Positions 41,992-50,363 of a DNA stretch of 64,000 bases are shown here, one piece after another. The position numbers and the translations under genes are program-made. The DNA comes from Dietzia sp032248695 (GTDB lineage: Bacteria; Actinomycetota; Actinomycetes; Mycobacteriales; Mycobacteriaceae): NCBI RefSeq assembly GCF_032248695.1, contig NZ_JAVHXC010000003.1:186001-250000 (forward strand), read 5' to 3'. Below the pieces are notes generated by a model. The model saw only the letters and a program-made list of their open reading frames with translations. It did not search any database and was not told the origin of the DNA. Each line of letters begins with the position of its first letter. The stretch's first letter is position 1.

Positions 41992-43452
41992 TCAGGCGGT
42001 GTCGTGGCGCTTCAGGTCGCTCGTGGCCGGGCCCTCGATGAGTTCACCACACGCCGAGAAGCGGGACCCGTGCCAGGGGCAGTCCCACGACCGCTCGACC
42101 TCGTTCCACGACAGCACGGCGCCCATGTGGGGGCACAGCAGCCCGACGCGGCAGGTCTCGCCGTCGTCGCCCGTGGCCTCCGCGACCGGGCGGACGCTCG
42201 GCCGCGGAGGCCGGACCACCGACTGCGCCGCGGTCGCCGCCAACTGCAGCGGCAGGTCGGCGAACAACGGCACCGCGTTGCGCACCGAACCGGAGATGCT
42301 GGGCTTGCCGAACGACACCCGCGGGTCCCGGCCCTCCAGCCGGTCGACCATGATCCCGGCCGCCGCCGGCGCGCCCGTCAGACCCCACTTGCTGTAGCCA
42401 CCCGCGAAGTGGACCCGGCCGCGGCCCCACGGCAGCGGACCGGACTTGGGCAGCATCGTCACGGGGTGGAAATCCTGCGCCGACCAGCCGTGCGTCATGG
42501 TGGCGCCGGGGAAGTACTTCTCCGCGTACTCGCGGAGGGAGTCGAGCTTGGAGGCCGTGCCGGTCGCGGTGCCCGTGCGGTGGCCGTTGCCGCCGACGAA
42601 CAGGATCTCGCCGTCCGGCGTCGGCACGGTCCGCAGCGATCGCACCGGGCTCTCCACCGAGCCGTACATCCCCTCCGGCAGCCCGCCGGAGTACTCGAAC
42701 GACGCGAGGTAGGAGCGCTCCGGTTCCATCGTCGCCACCGTGGGCCCGCGGTCCAGCGCCGGGGACGCGGTCGCCAGGACCACGTCGCGGGCGGTCATCG
42801 TGCCGGGGTCGGCGGTGACGGTGACCAGCGCGTCGTCACCCGTGCCCTGCGCCTTGAGGCCGGTGACGCGCGCGTGCTCGACGATGCGCACGCCCAGCGC
42901 CGAGGCCGCACGGGCCAGCGCCGCGAGCGCCTGCACCGGGTCGATCTGCATCTGATCCGGCAGTTCCACCGCCGAGCGGGCCGGGAACGGGACGTCGATC
43001 CGGTCGTACCACCGGGCGGGCAGCCCCAGGTCGATCATCGTGCGCATCTCCTTGCGCAGCGTCGACGTGCCCATGAGGCCGCGGGAGAACGTCACCGCCC
43101 GACGGCGCTGCGAGTCCACGCCGTGCGACTCGCAGAACTCGGCCCACCAGTCCAGGCCGTACCGGCTGGCCTCGGCGTACTGCCGCGCCGTCTCCAGCCC
43201 GTGCTTGGAGCGGATGCTCGACAGGCGCGTGCCCTGCAGGACCGACACTTTGGCCGTCGTCGCGCCACTCGCCCCGGCGCCGACGGTGTGCGCCTCGAGC
43301 ACCACCACCGAGCATCCGCGCGCGGCCGCCATCATCGCGGTGATGAGGCCGGTGAAGCCCGCGCCCGCGATCACCAGGTCCACGTGCTCGCCCGCGGGGA
43401 ACTCGGCCGCCGGGGGATCGATCGTCGTGCGCCGCCAGAATGAAGTGCCCAT
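41992..43452 (-). CDS. FAD-dependent oxidoreductase fused to a Rieske domain
   Basis: A 486-residue fusion. The first 370 residues are a D-amino-acid-oxidase-type flavoprotein with AGAGFTGLITAM and the FAD-binding GAGASGATTAKVS. The last 60 residues are a Rieske domain with C440-x-H442 and C458-x2-H461 (CPHMGAVL, CPWHGSRF). Such fusions are widespread in actinobacteria and other soil bacteria and may oxidise an amine or proline-like compound with internal electron transfer, but the substrate is unknown. AGAGGAG lies before the ATG. Confidence 0.88.
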   Translation of the reverse strand: MGTSFWRRTTIDPPAAEFPAGEHVDLVIAGAGFTGLITAMMAAARGCSVVVLEAHTVGAGASGATTAKVSVLQGTRLSSIRSKHGLETARQYAEASRYGLDWWAEFCESHGVDSQRRRAVTFSRGLMGTSTLRKEMRTMIDLGLPARWYDRIDVPFPARSAVELPDQMQIDPVQALAALARAASALGVRIVEHARVTGLKAQGTGDDALVTVTADPGTMTARDVVLATASPALDRGPTVATMEPERSYLASFEYSGGLPEGMYGSVESPVRSLRTVPTPDGEILFVGGNGHRTGTATGTASKLDSLREYAEKYFPGATMTHGWSAQDFHPVTMLPKSGPLPWGRGRVHFAGGYSKWGLTGAPAAAGIMVDRLEGRDPRVSFGKPSISGSVRNAVPLFADLPLQLAATAAQSVVRPPRPSVRPVAEATGDDGETCRVGLLCPHMGAVLSWNEVERSWDCPWHGSRFSACGELIEGPATSDLKRHDTA

Positions 43453-43540
43453 CGTGCGTCTCCTCTGCGTCCTCGCCTCGGATTGCTCGCGCGCTCACTG
43501 TAAGACCGCGCGGGGAGGCTCGCACCCGCTCGACGGGGAG

Positions 43541-43558
43541 CGGGCCGGACCCGGCCCG
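43541..43558 (-). terminator. Terminator of the MocR gene
   Basis: CGGGCCGG-AC-CCGGCCCG, an 8-bp stem with a very short loop, directly after the stop of the MocR-type gene. The loop would open to 4 nt when folded. Confidence 0.45.
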
Positions 43559-43561
43559 AGT

Positions 43562-45028
43562 TCAGGTGTCAGCCGGAGCGAGCCGGTCGAGCACCCGTCG
43601 CAGCTCCGCGGCGAACTCCGCCGCGTCCCGCCCCGACAGCCGCGAGTAGCTCAGCACGAGACCCGGCACCACGTGACCCTCCGCCTGCGCGCCGAGCGAG
43701 CGGGTGCGCCACCCCCTCTCCTCGAGCGACCGGACCACCTCGTCGTCGTCATATCCGGGCAGCACCACGCACAGGTGCAGGCCCGCCTCCACACCCGTGA
43801 CCTCCAGGTCCGGACACTCGCGCGCGAGCGCCGCCACCAGGCGGCTCCGGCGGTCGGCGTAGACCCGCGCGGCGCGCGCCAGGTGCCGGTCCATCGCGCC
43901 CGACCCGATGAACGCCGCGAGCGCCTCGGCCGGCAGCGACGACGGGCCGCGCCGGTGGACCACCAACCACCGCTCCACCCCGCGCCGCAACGCCGCCGGC
44001 GACAGGCACCACGCCACCCGCAGATCCGGCGCCACCGACTTGGACGACGTGCCCACGTACGCGACGTGATCCGCCGCGCCCGGCAGTGTCGCCAGCGCCG
44101 GGAGCGGCGCAACGCCGTAGCGGAACTCGCCGTCGTAGTCGTCCTCGATCACCAGCGACCCCGTCCTGCGGGCCCACTCCACCAACGCGACCCGCCGGTC
44201 CACGCTCATCCGATACCCCAGGGGGAACTGGTGCGCGGGCGTCGTGAACACGATCGCCCGCTCCTCCCCCAGACGCGCCGCGTCCAGGCCACCCGGCTCG
44301 GCGGGATGCAGGCGCACCTCCAGGCCCTGCTCGCGGGCCATGAGTCGCGCACCCCGGTAGCCGGGGTCCTCCATGTGGAACACCACCGGCGGGCGCCCTG
44401 TCCCGGAGGCGGGCGAGGCGGCCGGGTCCGCGGGGCGCGAGGCGGCCGTGAACGCCGCGCACAGGGCGGCGATCGCCGAGCGGGAACTGTCGAACAACAG
44501 GGGATCCGCTGCCGCGACGCCACGGCGGCGGCGCAGGTGCCCGGCCAGCGCGTGCCGGAGCGCGGGACTCGGCTCCTCCCACGGGTTGAGTCCCGCGAGC
44601 CCCTGCGTGCCCGCCGCGCGCATCGCGGCGCGCCACGCCCGCTGGTCCACCAGCGTCGCGTCCGGGATCCCCGGCCGCAGGTCCCGCGGGGAGCGGCCAC
44701 GACGGGGTTCGGGGGCCTGCTGCCCGGCGGGGTCGGTGTGCCCGCGGGTACGCGCGCCGGCCCTCGCCGCCAGCCCGGCACCAGCGCTGACCGTGGTGCC
44801 CGACCCGTGCGCGGACTCGACGAAGCCGGCCGCGGCGAGCTCGTCGAACGCCCTGACCACCGTGCCCCGCGAGAGGCCGGTCAGCGCGGCGAGCGACCGG
44901 GTCGAGGGCAGCCGGTCCCCGTCCGCCAACGCGCCCTCGGCGATCCGGTCGATGATCGCGTCCACGAGGCCGGCGGCGCCGCTCACCTGCCCCACGACGA
45001 GCGAGACGGAACGGGCCGAGCGTGCCAT
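43562..45028 (-). CDS. MocR/PdxR-family regulator (GntR HTH plus aminotransferase domain)
   Basis: A 488-residue MocR-type regulator. The N-terminal 75 residues form the GntR winged helix (GDRLPSTRSLAALTGLSRGTV), followed by a linker rich in Arg, Gly and Ala and an aminotransferase-fold domain with EDDYDGEFRYG and the PLP-lysine segment VGTSSKSVAPDLRV. MocR proteins sense pyridoxal phosphate or an amino-acid adduct. It is divergent from an aminotransferase gene, and three direct repeats AAGTGG(A/T)C lie between them. The start at 45028 is chosen because upstream starts would run into that promoter. Confidence 0.87.
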   Translation of the reverse strand: MARSARSVSLVVGQVSGAAGLVDAIIDRIAEGALADGDRLPSTRSLAALTGLSRGTVVRAFDELAAAGFVESAHGSGTTVSAGAGLAARAGARTRGHTDPAGQQAPEPRRGRSPRDLRPGIPDATLVDQRAWRAAMRAAGTQGLAGLNPWEEPSPALRHALAGHLRRRRGVAAADPLLFDSSRSAIAALCAAFTAASRPADPAASPASGTGRPPVVFHMEDPGYRGARLMAREQGLEVRLHPAEPGGLDAARLGEERAIVFTTPAHQFPLGYRMSVDRRVALVEWARRTGSLVIEDDYDGEFRYGVAPLPALATLPGAADHVAYVGTSSKSVAPDLRVAWCLSPAALRRGVERWLVVHRRGPSSLPAEALAAFIGSGAMDRHLARAARVYADRRSRLVAALARECPDLEVTGVEAGLHLCVVLPGYDDDEVVRSLEERGWRTRSLGAQAEGHVVPGLVLSYSRLSGRDAAEFAAELRRVLDRLAPADT

Positions 45029-45055
45029 GAGTCCAGCGTAGACGACAGACCACCG

Positions 45056-45087
45056 AAGTGGTCCCTGAAAAGTGGACAAAGTGGACC
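45056..45087. promoter_or_regulatory. Three AAGTGGWC direct repeats (PdxR-like boxes)
   Basis: AAGTGGTCC at 45056, AAGTGGAC at 45070 and AAGTGGACC at 45079 lie in direct orientation in the 94-bp gap between the MocR gene and the aminotransferase gene. They match the core of the AAAGTGGW box reported for Corynebacterium PdxR, recalled from the literature. Confidence 0.6.
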
Positions 45088-45122
45088 TTCCGGGAGCGCC
45101 ACTTACCCGGTTGGGTGGGGCC

Positions 45123-46373
45123 ATGCAGACCTACCGCCAGTCCCGCCGCCTCCGCGACGTCCGGTACGACGTCCGCGGACCCATCCTCACCGAGGCGATG
45201 CGCCTCGAGGCCGAGGGCCACGACATCCTCCGGCTCAACCTGGGCAACATGCGCCCGTTCGGGCTCGACGCCCGGCCCGAGCTGGTGGAGGCGGTGGCGC
45301 GGGGCCTCGGGGACGGGCAGGCGTACTCGGACTCGCGCGGCATCCCGGCCGCCCGCCGGGCGGTCGCCGAGTACTACCGGCGGTGCGGCGTCAGCGGGGT
45401 CGCGCCCGAGGACGTGTTCTGCGGCAACGGGGTCAGCGAGCTCATCACCCTGGTCCTGCAGGCGATGGTCGACCCCGGCGACGAGATCCTGGTCCCCGCG
45501 CCCGACTACCCCACGTGGACCGGGGCGGTGAACCTGACCGGCGGGGTGCCCGTGCACTACCTGGCCGACGAGTCCGACGGCTGGAACCCGTCACTGGCCG
45601 ACATCGAATCGAAGATCACCCCGCGCACCACCGCACTGGTGATGATCAACCCCAACAACCCGACGGGCGCGGTGTACAGCGAACAGACCGTGCGCGGGAT
45701 GGCGGACATCGCGCGCCGGCACGGGTTGATCCTGTTGTCGGACGAGATCTACGAGAAGCTCGTGTTCGGCGACGCCGTCCATCACCTCGCGGCCCGCGCG
45801 GCCGGGGACGACGTCCTGTGCCTGACCTTCGGCGGCCTGTCCAAGGCCTACCGGGTGTGCGGGTACCGGGCCGGCTGGGTCGTGGCCACCGGGCCGCTCG
45901 ACCGGGCCGCCGACCTGCTCGAGGGGCTCACGCTGCTGTCCAACATGCGGGTGTGTCCCGGCGTCCCCGGTCAGTACGCGATCCCCGTCGCCCTGGCCGA
46001 GGATTCCCCGTGGGGCCCGGAGGTCGTGGACCCCGACGGGCGGATCGAGCGGCAGCTGGCACTGGCCGCGCAGAAGCTGAACGCGATCCCGGGCGTGAGC
46101 TGCGTGCCACCGCGCGGAGCGTTGTACTGCTTCCCGCGGATCGACCGGGAGAGGTACGGGATCGACGACGACGAGGAGTTCGTCCTCGACCTGCTGCGCT
46201 CAGAGCATGTGCTCGTCACGCACGGCACGGGCTTCAACTGGCCGGAACCGGATCACTTCCGGATCGTCTGCCTGCCCGAGGCCGACGTGTTGGACCGCGC
46301 GATCGACGCCATCGCCCGACATCTGGAGAGCCGGTTGATGGTCGCGGCCTCGCGCGTCGCCGCCGGGGTGTGA
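45123..46373 (+). CDS. Class I aminotransferase (alanine/aspartate type)
   Basis: A 416-residue PLP enzyme of fold type I. The motifs are LNLGNMRPFG at the N-terminus, GNGVSELI, the NPNNPTGAVYS block, LLSDEIYEKLVF for the PLP-contacting Asp and Tyr, and the Schiff-base lysine in GLSKAYRVCGYRAGW. The closing FRIVCLPE supplies the substrate-binding Arg. The whole resembles alanine-forming aminotransferases of the AlaA kind. There is no clear ribosome site. It is controlled by the MocR-type neighbour, if the repeats between them are its boxes. Confidence 0.86.
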   Translation: MQTYRQSRRLRDVRYDVRGPILTEAMRLEAEGHDILRLNLGNMRPFGLDARPELVEAVARGLGDGQAYSDSRGIPAARRAVAEYYRRCGVSGVAPEDVFCGNGVSELITLVLQAMVDPGDEILVPAPDYPTWTGAVNLTGGVPVHYLADESDGWNPSLADIESKITPRTTALVMINPNNPTGAVYSEQTVRGMADIARRHGLILLSDEIYEKLVFGDAVHHLAARAAGDDVLCLTFGGLSKAYRVCGYRAGWVVATGPLDRAADLLEGLTLLSNMRVCPGVPGQYAIPVALAEDSPWGPEVVDPDGRIERQLALAAQKLNAIPGVSCVPPRGALYCFPRIDRERYGIDDDEEFVLDLLRSEHVLVTHGTGFNWPEPDHFRIVCLPEADVLDRAIDAIARHLESRLMVAASRVAAGV

Positions 46374-46384
46374 GCTCGACGGGC

Positions 46385-47563
46385 TCAGTCCTGCAGGGCC
46401 GGCTTGATGTACTCCCAGCCGGGCGTGATGTAGTCGACGAACGTCTGCCACCCGTGGAAACCCTCGTCGCCGTAGTCGACGCGATGCACGATGCCGTGTC
46501 GGTCCAGCTCGCGGGAGAAGCTCCGGGCGCCCTCGATGACCCCCTTTTCCAGGATCAGGCCCTGCAGCATGTCGAAGTGGTCCCCGCCGTAGTTCCGGAT
46601 GTCCGCCTCCGAGACCGTCAGGCCGCCGGTCGCAAAGTACACGGCGGTGTCCGCCAGGCCCTCGACGTGCGCGATCGTGTCGTGGTACTTCCACTGTGCG
46701 CTTCCGCGCGGGCCCCACATGTTGGCGGTGTCCCCGCCGCGGCCCTCCACCGCGCCGCGGATCGACTGGTAACCCAGTTCGTCGGTGCTGGAGTAGTAAC
46801 CCGACAGGCCCATGACGCCCCGGTAGAGCTCGGGGTACGTGGCCGCCAGATGCATGGCCGCCTGTGCCCCCATCGACGCGCCGGCGATGCCATTCCTGCC
46901 GTTGTGGCCGGTGTCGCGGGTGTTCAACTCCGCCTCGACGAGGCCGGGCAGCTCCTCGGTGAGGAACGTCTCCCACTTGTTGTAGCCGAAGACCTCGTCC
47001 TCGCTGTTCCAGTCGGACCAGTACGTGGAGGGCCCGCCGGTCGGGGTGACCAGGTGGACGTTCTCCCCGGCCATGCGCGTGGGCATGTTCCCGGCCCGCT
47101 TCCATCCCGAGTTGCCCTCCACCGAGTCGACACCGTCGAGCAGGTAGAGCACGGGCGCGGGCCCCTGGTCCCTGACCCGGGAGGGCAGCACTTCGAGCAC
47201 GATCTCGCGTTGCATCGCCGCGGAGGTGACGAGCCAGTGTTCGTAGTCCCCGTGCCGCGTGATCCCCAGGAGTTCGGTCGTCTCGATAGACGCGTCCCGC
47301 GCCCGGGGCGGGTTGGGGAGCTCGACGTACGATCCGGTGCCGCCGAGCGGGATGTTCGTGGAGCCCGCGGACCCGACGGACCCGAGTGTCGAGCCCAGCG
47401 GGAGCGAGCCCGCCGCGGAGCCGATCAGCTCGACCTCCTCGAGCCCGAGGGACGAGGTGTCGATATCGCCGCCGATCTGGGCCGAGGCGGGGGCGGATGC
47501 TCCCAGGACGATCGCGGTGGCGAGAGCGCCGGCGACGGCGCCGCGACGGAGTCGGGTGTTCAT
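46385..47563 (-). CDS. Secreted mycolyltransferase (antigen 85/PS1 type)
   Basis: A 392-residue exported esterase. The signal peptide ends at ASA near residue 28. A low-complexity Ser/Gly/Leu stretch (about 35-80) precedes the alpha/beta-hydrolase domain. The nucleophile is S230 in GASMGAQAAMHLA, and GFHGW near the end supplies the catalytic His. Such enzymes transfer mycolic acids onto trehalose or arabinogalactan outside the membrane. It is a tandem copy of the gene at 47652, with shared blocks such as NKWETFLTEELP and GWEYIKPAL. The ATG is preceded by AGGGAGA. Confidence 0.87.
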   Translation of the reverse strand: MNTRLRRGAVAGALATAIVLGASAPASAQIGGDIDTSSLGLEEVELIGSAAGSLPLGSTLGSVGSAGSTNIPLGGTGSYVELPNPPRARDASIETTELLGITRHGDYEHWLVTSAAMQREIVLEVLPSRVRDQGPAPVLYLLDGVDSVEGNSGWKRAGNMPTRMAGENVHLVTPTGGPSTYWSDWNSEDEVFGYNKWETFLTEELPGLVEAELNTRDTGHNGRNGIAGASMGAQAAMHLAATYPELYRGVMGLSGYYSSTDELGYQSIRGAVEGRGGDTANMWGPRGSAQWKYHDTIAHVEGLADTAVYFATGGLTVSEADIRNYGGDHFDMLQGLILEKGVIEGARSFSRELDRHGIVHRVDYGDEGFHGWQTFVDYITPGWEYIKPALQD

Positions 47564-47597
47564 GGAATCTCCCTGGAGTGGGGCCAGCAGATACGGA

Positions 47598-47638
47598 AAG
47601 CGGCCCCGCGCCCGGTTGTGGGGTGCGCGGGACCGCTT
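47598..47638 (-). terminator. Hairpin between the two mycolyltransferase genes
   Basis: AAGCGGCCCCGCGC at 47598-47611 pairs with GCGCGGGACCGCTT at 47625-47638, 13 pairs and one mismatch, with a 13-nt loop. It follows the stop of the upstream mycolyltransferase gene and separates the tandem genes. Confidence 0.6.
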
Positions 47639-47651
47639 GCCAGGTGGTCGA

Positions 47652-49019
47652 TCAGGAACCGGTCGAACCGGTCGAACCCGCAGATCCGGTCGAACCCGCG
47701 GAGCCGGTCGAACCGCTCGAGCCGGTCGAACCCGTGGAACCGCTCGAGCCGCCCGAACCGGTGGAGTCGTCGGCGCCCGGGGTGCCCGTTCCGGGCTCGG
47801 TGACGCCGCCGTACAGGGCGGGCTTGATGTAGTCCCAGCCGGAATCGAAGTTCTTGAGGAAGTTCGGCCAGTTGTGCAGGCCGGTCTGCGAGTAGTCGAC
47901 CTTGTGCTCGATGCCCGCACGCTTCAGCGCCTTCTCGAACGCCTCGGAGTTCTCGCGCACGCCCTTCTCCAGGACCAGTCCGATGAGCAGGTCCTGGAAC
48001 TTCGGGGTCGCCGTGGCGAGCTTGTACTCGCCGATGTCGTCGGCACCGATCTCGGAGCCACCGGCCGAGAAGTACACGGCCTTGCCACGCAGACCCTGGG
48101 GCCGCGAGATGGTGTCGTTCTCCGCCCACCGCGCACTGCGGTGCGGGCCCCACATGTTCTCGACGTCACCGCCACGCGTCTCCACGCTCAGGCGAATCGT
48201 CTGGTAGCCGAGGGCGTCCATCGTGGAGTAGAAACCGCTGAACGACATCACGGCGTCATAGACGTCCGGGTGCGCGGCCGCCAGGTGCATGGCCGCCTGG
48301 CCACCCATGGAGATGCCGCCGACTGCCGCCTTGCCGTTCGTGTTGAGACGCTCGTCGACGATCGCCGGGAGCTCCTCGGTGAGGAACGTCTCCCACTTGT
48401 TGTTCCCCAGGACCGGGTCGATCTCTTCCCAGTCGGTGTAGTACGAAGCGTAGGCGCCGGCCGGGTTCACCACGTGGACGTTCTCGTCCTTCATCCGGTC
48501 GGCGATCTCCGCCTGGTGTGCCCACCCGGTGCTGCTGATCGGCGCCCCGACCCCGTCGAGCATGTACAGGACGGGCGCGTCGCCCGTGCCGCGTGACGGG
48601 ACGACCTCGACGGTGATCAGTCGCTGCATGGCCTTCGAGGCGATGGTCCAGTACTGGTAGGCCTGAGCGTTCCCGTCCTGGTCGGCGCGGTAGCGCTCGA
48701 TGCCACGGAACTCGGTCTCGGTGATCGTGGGATCGACCGGCGTCGGCGTGCCGACCGGGGCAGACGAGCCCGCGCCGTCCAGCGGGACGTCGGAAGAGCC
48801 GACCGAGCCGAGGAGACCGGCGGTCGACCCGACCGGCACGGACCCGACGGCGTCGATGATCGCCTCGAGGTCCTCCGGGCCCAGCGTCGACGGGTCGATG
48901 AGCGTCGAGGGATCGATGCTGCCGGTCTGAGCGACGGCGGGGGCGGTCGAGCCGATCGTGAGGGCGACGGCGAGTGCGCCGGCGGTGGCGGCCGCGAGGC
49001 GGCGGAGTCCGAGGGACAT
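47652..49019 (-). CDS. Secreted mycolyltransferase with C-terminal Gly-Ser-Thr repeat tail
   Basis: A 455-residue exported enzyme with a signal peptide ending at AVAQ near residue 31. The catalytic residues are S237 in GGISMGGQAAMHLA and H382 in LHNWPNF. From about residue 417 to the end the protein is only Gly, Ser, Thr and Ala (GSTGSAGST type), a flexible tail absent from its tandem copy. It should act on mycolate esters of trehalose at the cell surface, perhaps with the tail reaching into the wall. A 16-bp inverted repeat GTAAG-N6-CTTAC lies just upstream at 49041-49056. Confidence 0.87.
   Translation of the reverse strand: MSLGLRRLAAATAGALAVALTIGSTAPAVAQTGSIDPSTLIDPSTLGPEDLEAIIDAVGSVPVGSTAGLLGSVGSSDVPLDGAGSSAPVGTPTPVDPTITETEFRGIERYRADQDGNAQAYQYWTIASKAMQRLITVEVVPSRGTGDAPVLYMLDGVGAPISSTGWAHQAEIADRMKDENVHVVNPAGAYASYYTDWEEIDPVLGNNKWETFLTEELPAIVDERLNTNGKAAVGGISMGGQAAMHLAAAHPDVYDAVMSFSGFYSTMDALGYQTIRLSVETRGGDVENMWGPHRSARWAENDTISRPQGLRGKAVYFSAGGSEIGADDIGEYKLATATPKFQDLLIGLVLEKGVRENSEAFEKALKRAGIEHKVDYSQTGLHNWPNFLKNFDSGWDYIKPALYGGVTEPGTGTPGADDSTGSGGSSGSTGSTGSSGSTGSAGSTGSAGSTGSTGS
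47655..47759 (-). repeat. Short-period repeat coding for the Gly-Ser-Thr tail
   Basis: A stretch of 105 nt built from imperfect 9-bp and 18-bp units (GGTTCGACC/GGCTCGACC type on the coding strand) encodes the last 35 residues of the mycolyltransferase. Copy number is likely to vary between strains. Confidence 0.7.
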
Positions 49020-49103
49020 GAAGCTCCAGGTGATGATGTTGTAAGAGGTGACTTACGGAGCTTAATCAGTTCTCAGCTCAAATCGGAACTCGGGGGCGCT
49101 TCG

Positions 49104-49601
49104 TCACACCTCCGCGAGCGCCGCCTCGATCGCGTCACGCAGGTCCTCCGGCTTGCGGTGGGGGCCGAAGCGGTCGATCACCCGGCCGTCGCGGCCCACG
49201 AGGAACTTGGTGAAGTTCCACTTGATACGCCCGCCCAGAACGCCCGATTTCTCAGACTTGAGCCACTCGTAGAGCGGGTGCGCGCCGGATCCGTTGACCT
49301 CGATCTTGGAGAACAGCGGGAACTCCACGCCGAAGTTGCGCTCGCAGAACGCGCCGATCTCCTCGTCGCTCCCCGGCTCCTGGTGCGCGAACTGGTCGCA
49401 CGGGAAGCCCAGCACCACGAACCCGCGGCCGCGGAACTCCTCGTACAGCGCCTGCAGCCCCTTGTACTGCGGGGTGAACCCGCACTTGCTCGCGGTGTTG
49501 ACCACCAGGACGACCTGCCCGGTGTAGTCGGCGAGGTCCTTCTCGCTCCCGTCGAGCAGGCTCGCCTCGAAATCCGCGAGGGTGGTCTTCTGGTCGGGCA
49601 T
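49104..49601 (-). CDS. Glutathione peroxidase-family thiol peroxidase
   Basis: A 165-residue peroxidase with GAGGAG before the ATG at 49601. The peroxidatic Cys lies in NTASKCGFTPQY, the resolving and partner residues are in GFPCDQFAHQEPG, and KWNFTKFLV provides the catalytic Trp and Asn. In actinobacteria such Cys-GPx proteins work with thioredoxin rather than glutathione. It reduces hydroperoxides in the cytoplasm. Confidence 0.93.
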   Translation of the reverse strand: MPDQKTTLADFEASLLDGSEKDLADYTGQVVLVVNTASKCGFTPQYKGLQALYEEFRGRGFVVLGFPCDQFAHQEPGSDEEIGAFCERNFGVEFPLFSKIEVNGSGAHPLYEWLKSEKSGVLGGRIKWNFTKFLVGRDGRVIDRFGPHRKPEDLRDAIEAALAEV

Positions 49602-49732
49602 GGGAACTCCTCGTCGTCGTCCTCGTCGTGGTACCCGCGCGGTCACGTCCCACGCCGTACCGACCGCCATTGTGACCATTTCCCGGCCGCGGGTGGCGGG
49701 GTACCCTGGCAGTCCCGCGCCCGGAGGTCACC

Positions 49733-50320
49733 GTGAGTCAGCTGATCTATACCGCGTTCGTCTCGCTCGACGGCGTCGTCGAGGCCCCGGGCGGCGAGCC
49801 CGGATACCGCAACACCGGCTGGACGTTCGCCGTGGACTTCCTCGAGGAGGTCTACGGCCTCAAGGCCCGCGAGCAGGACGAGGCCGGGTCCATGCTGCTG
49901 GGCCGCGTCAGCTACCAGTCGTTCTCCGCCGTGTGGCCGCAGATGGTCGACGAGTTCCCCAAGTACAACGCCATGCCGAAGTACGTGGTGTCGAGGACGT
50001 TGGGCGAGGGGGACCTCGTGGAGGGATGGGGGACGACGACGATCCTGCGCAATCTCGACGAGGTGGCGGCTCTGAAGCAGGCGGAAGGGGCTCCGATCCT
50101 GCTCCAGGGATCGGCGACGCTGGCCCGGGACCTCTCCGACGCCGGGCTCATCGACCGCTATCACCTGCTGGTGTTCCCGTGGGTCCTCGGCGCCGGCAAG
50201 CGCATGTGGAGCGACACCGACAAGCCGCGGCAGAAGCTCGAACTGGTCGAGAGCGAGGCCTACGGCAACGGCGTGCAGAAGCTGATCTACGACGTGGTGG
50301 GGTTCGACCCCGAGGTCTGA
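49733..50320 (+). CDS. Dihydrofolate reductase-like (RibD C-terminal domain) protein
   Basis: A 195-residue protein with GGAGG before a GTG start. It belongs to the RibD_C/DHFR-like family, with the opening YTAFVSLDGVVEAPGG, the LLGRVSYQSF helix, PKYVVSRTL, PILLQGSATLARDL and HLLVFPWVLGAGKRMW. Members bind NADPH and probably reduce small carbonyl or pteridine-like compounds, but no physiological substrate is known for this subgroup. It stands alone between convergent and divergent genes. Confidence 0.88.
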   Translation: MSQLIYTAFVSLDGVVEAPGGEPGYRNTGWTFAVDFLEEVYGLKAREQDEAGSMLLGRVSYQSFSAVWPQMVDEFPKYNAMPKYVVSRTLGEGDLVEGWGTTTILRNLDEVAALKQAEGAPILLQGSATLARDLSDAGLIDRYHLLVFPWVLGAGKRMWSDTDKPRQKLELVESEAYGNGVQKLIYDVVGFDPEV

Positions 50321-50363
50321 CGTGGCCGGCCGCCGGCGTCGCCGGGCCCGACCGGGCCGGTGC

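Noticed and set aside
47640..47770. Possible CRISPR array or Pro-Glu-Val repeat protein
   Set aside because: The repeats have 9-18 bp units without spacers and encode a Gly-Ser-Thr tail in frame with the mycolyltransferase. The Pro-Glu-Val reading is the antisense.
43040..47803. Plus-strand open frame of almost 1,600 codons
   Set aside because: It runs antisense through at least four well-supported genes and in another frame through the aminotransferase gene. Its composition (Arg, Pro, Gly, Ala rich) is that of a GC-rich shadow frame; no domain is recognisable.
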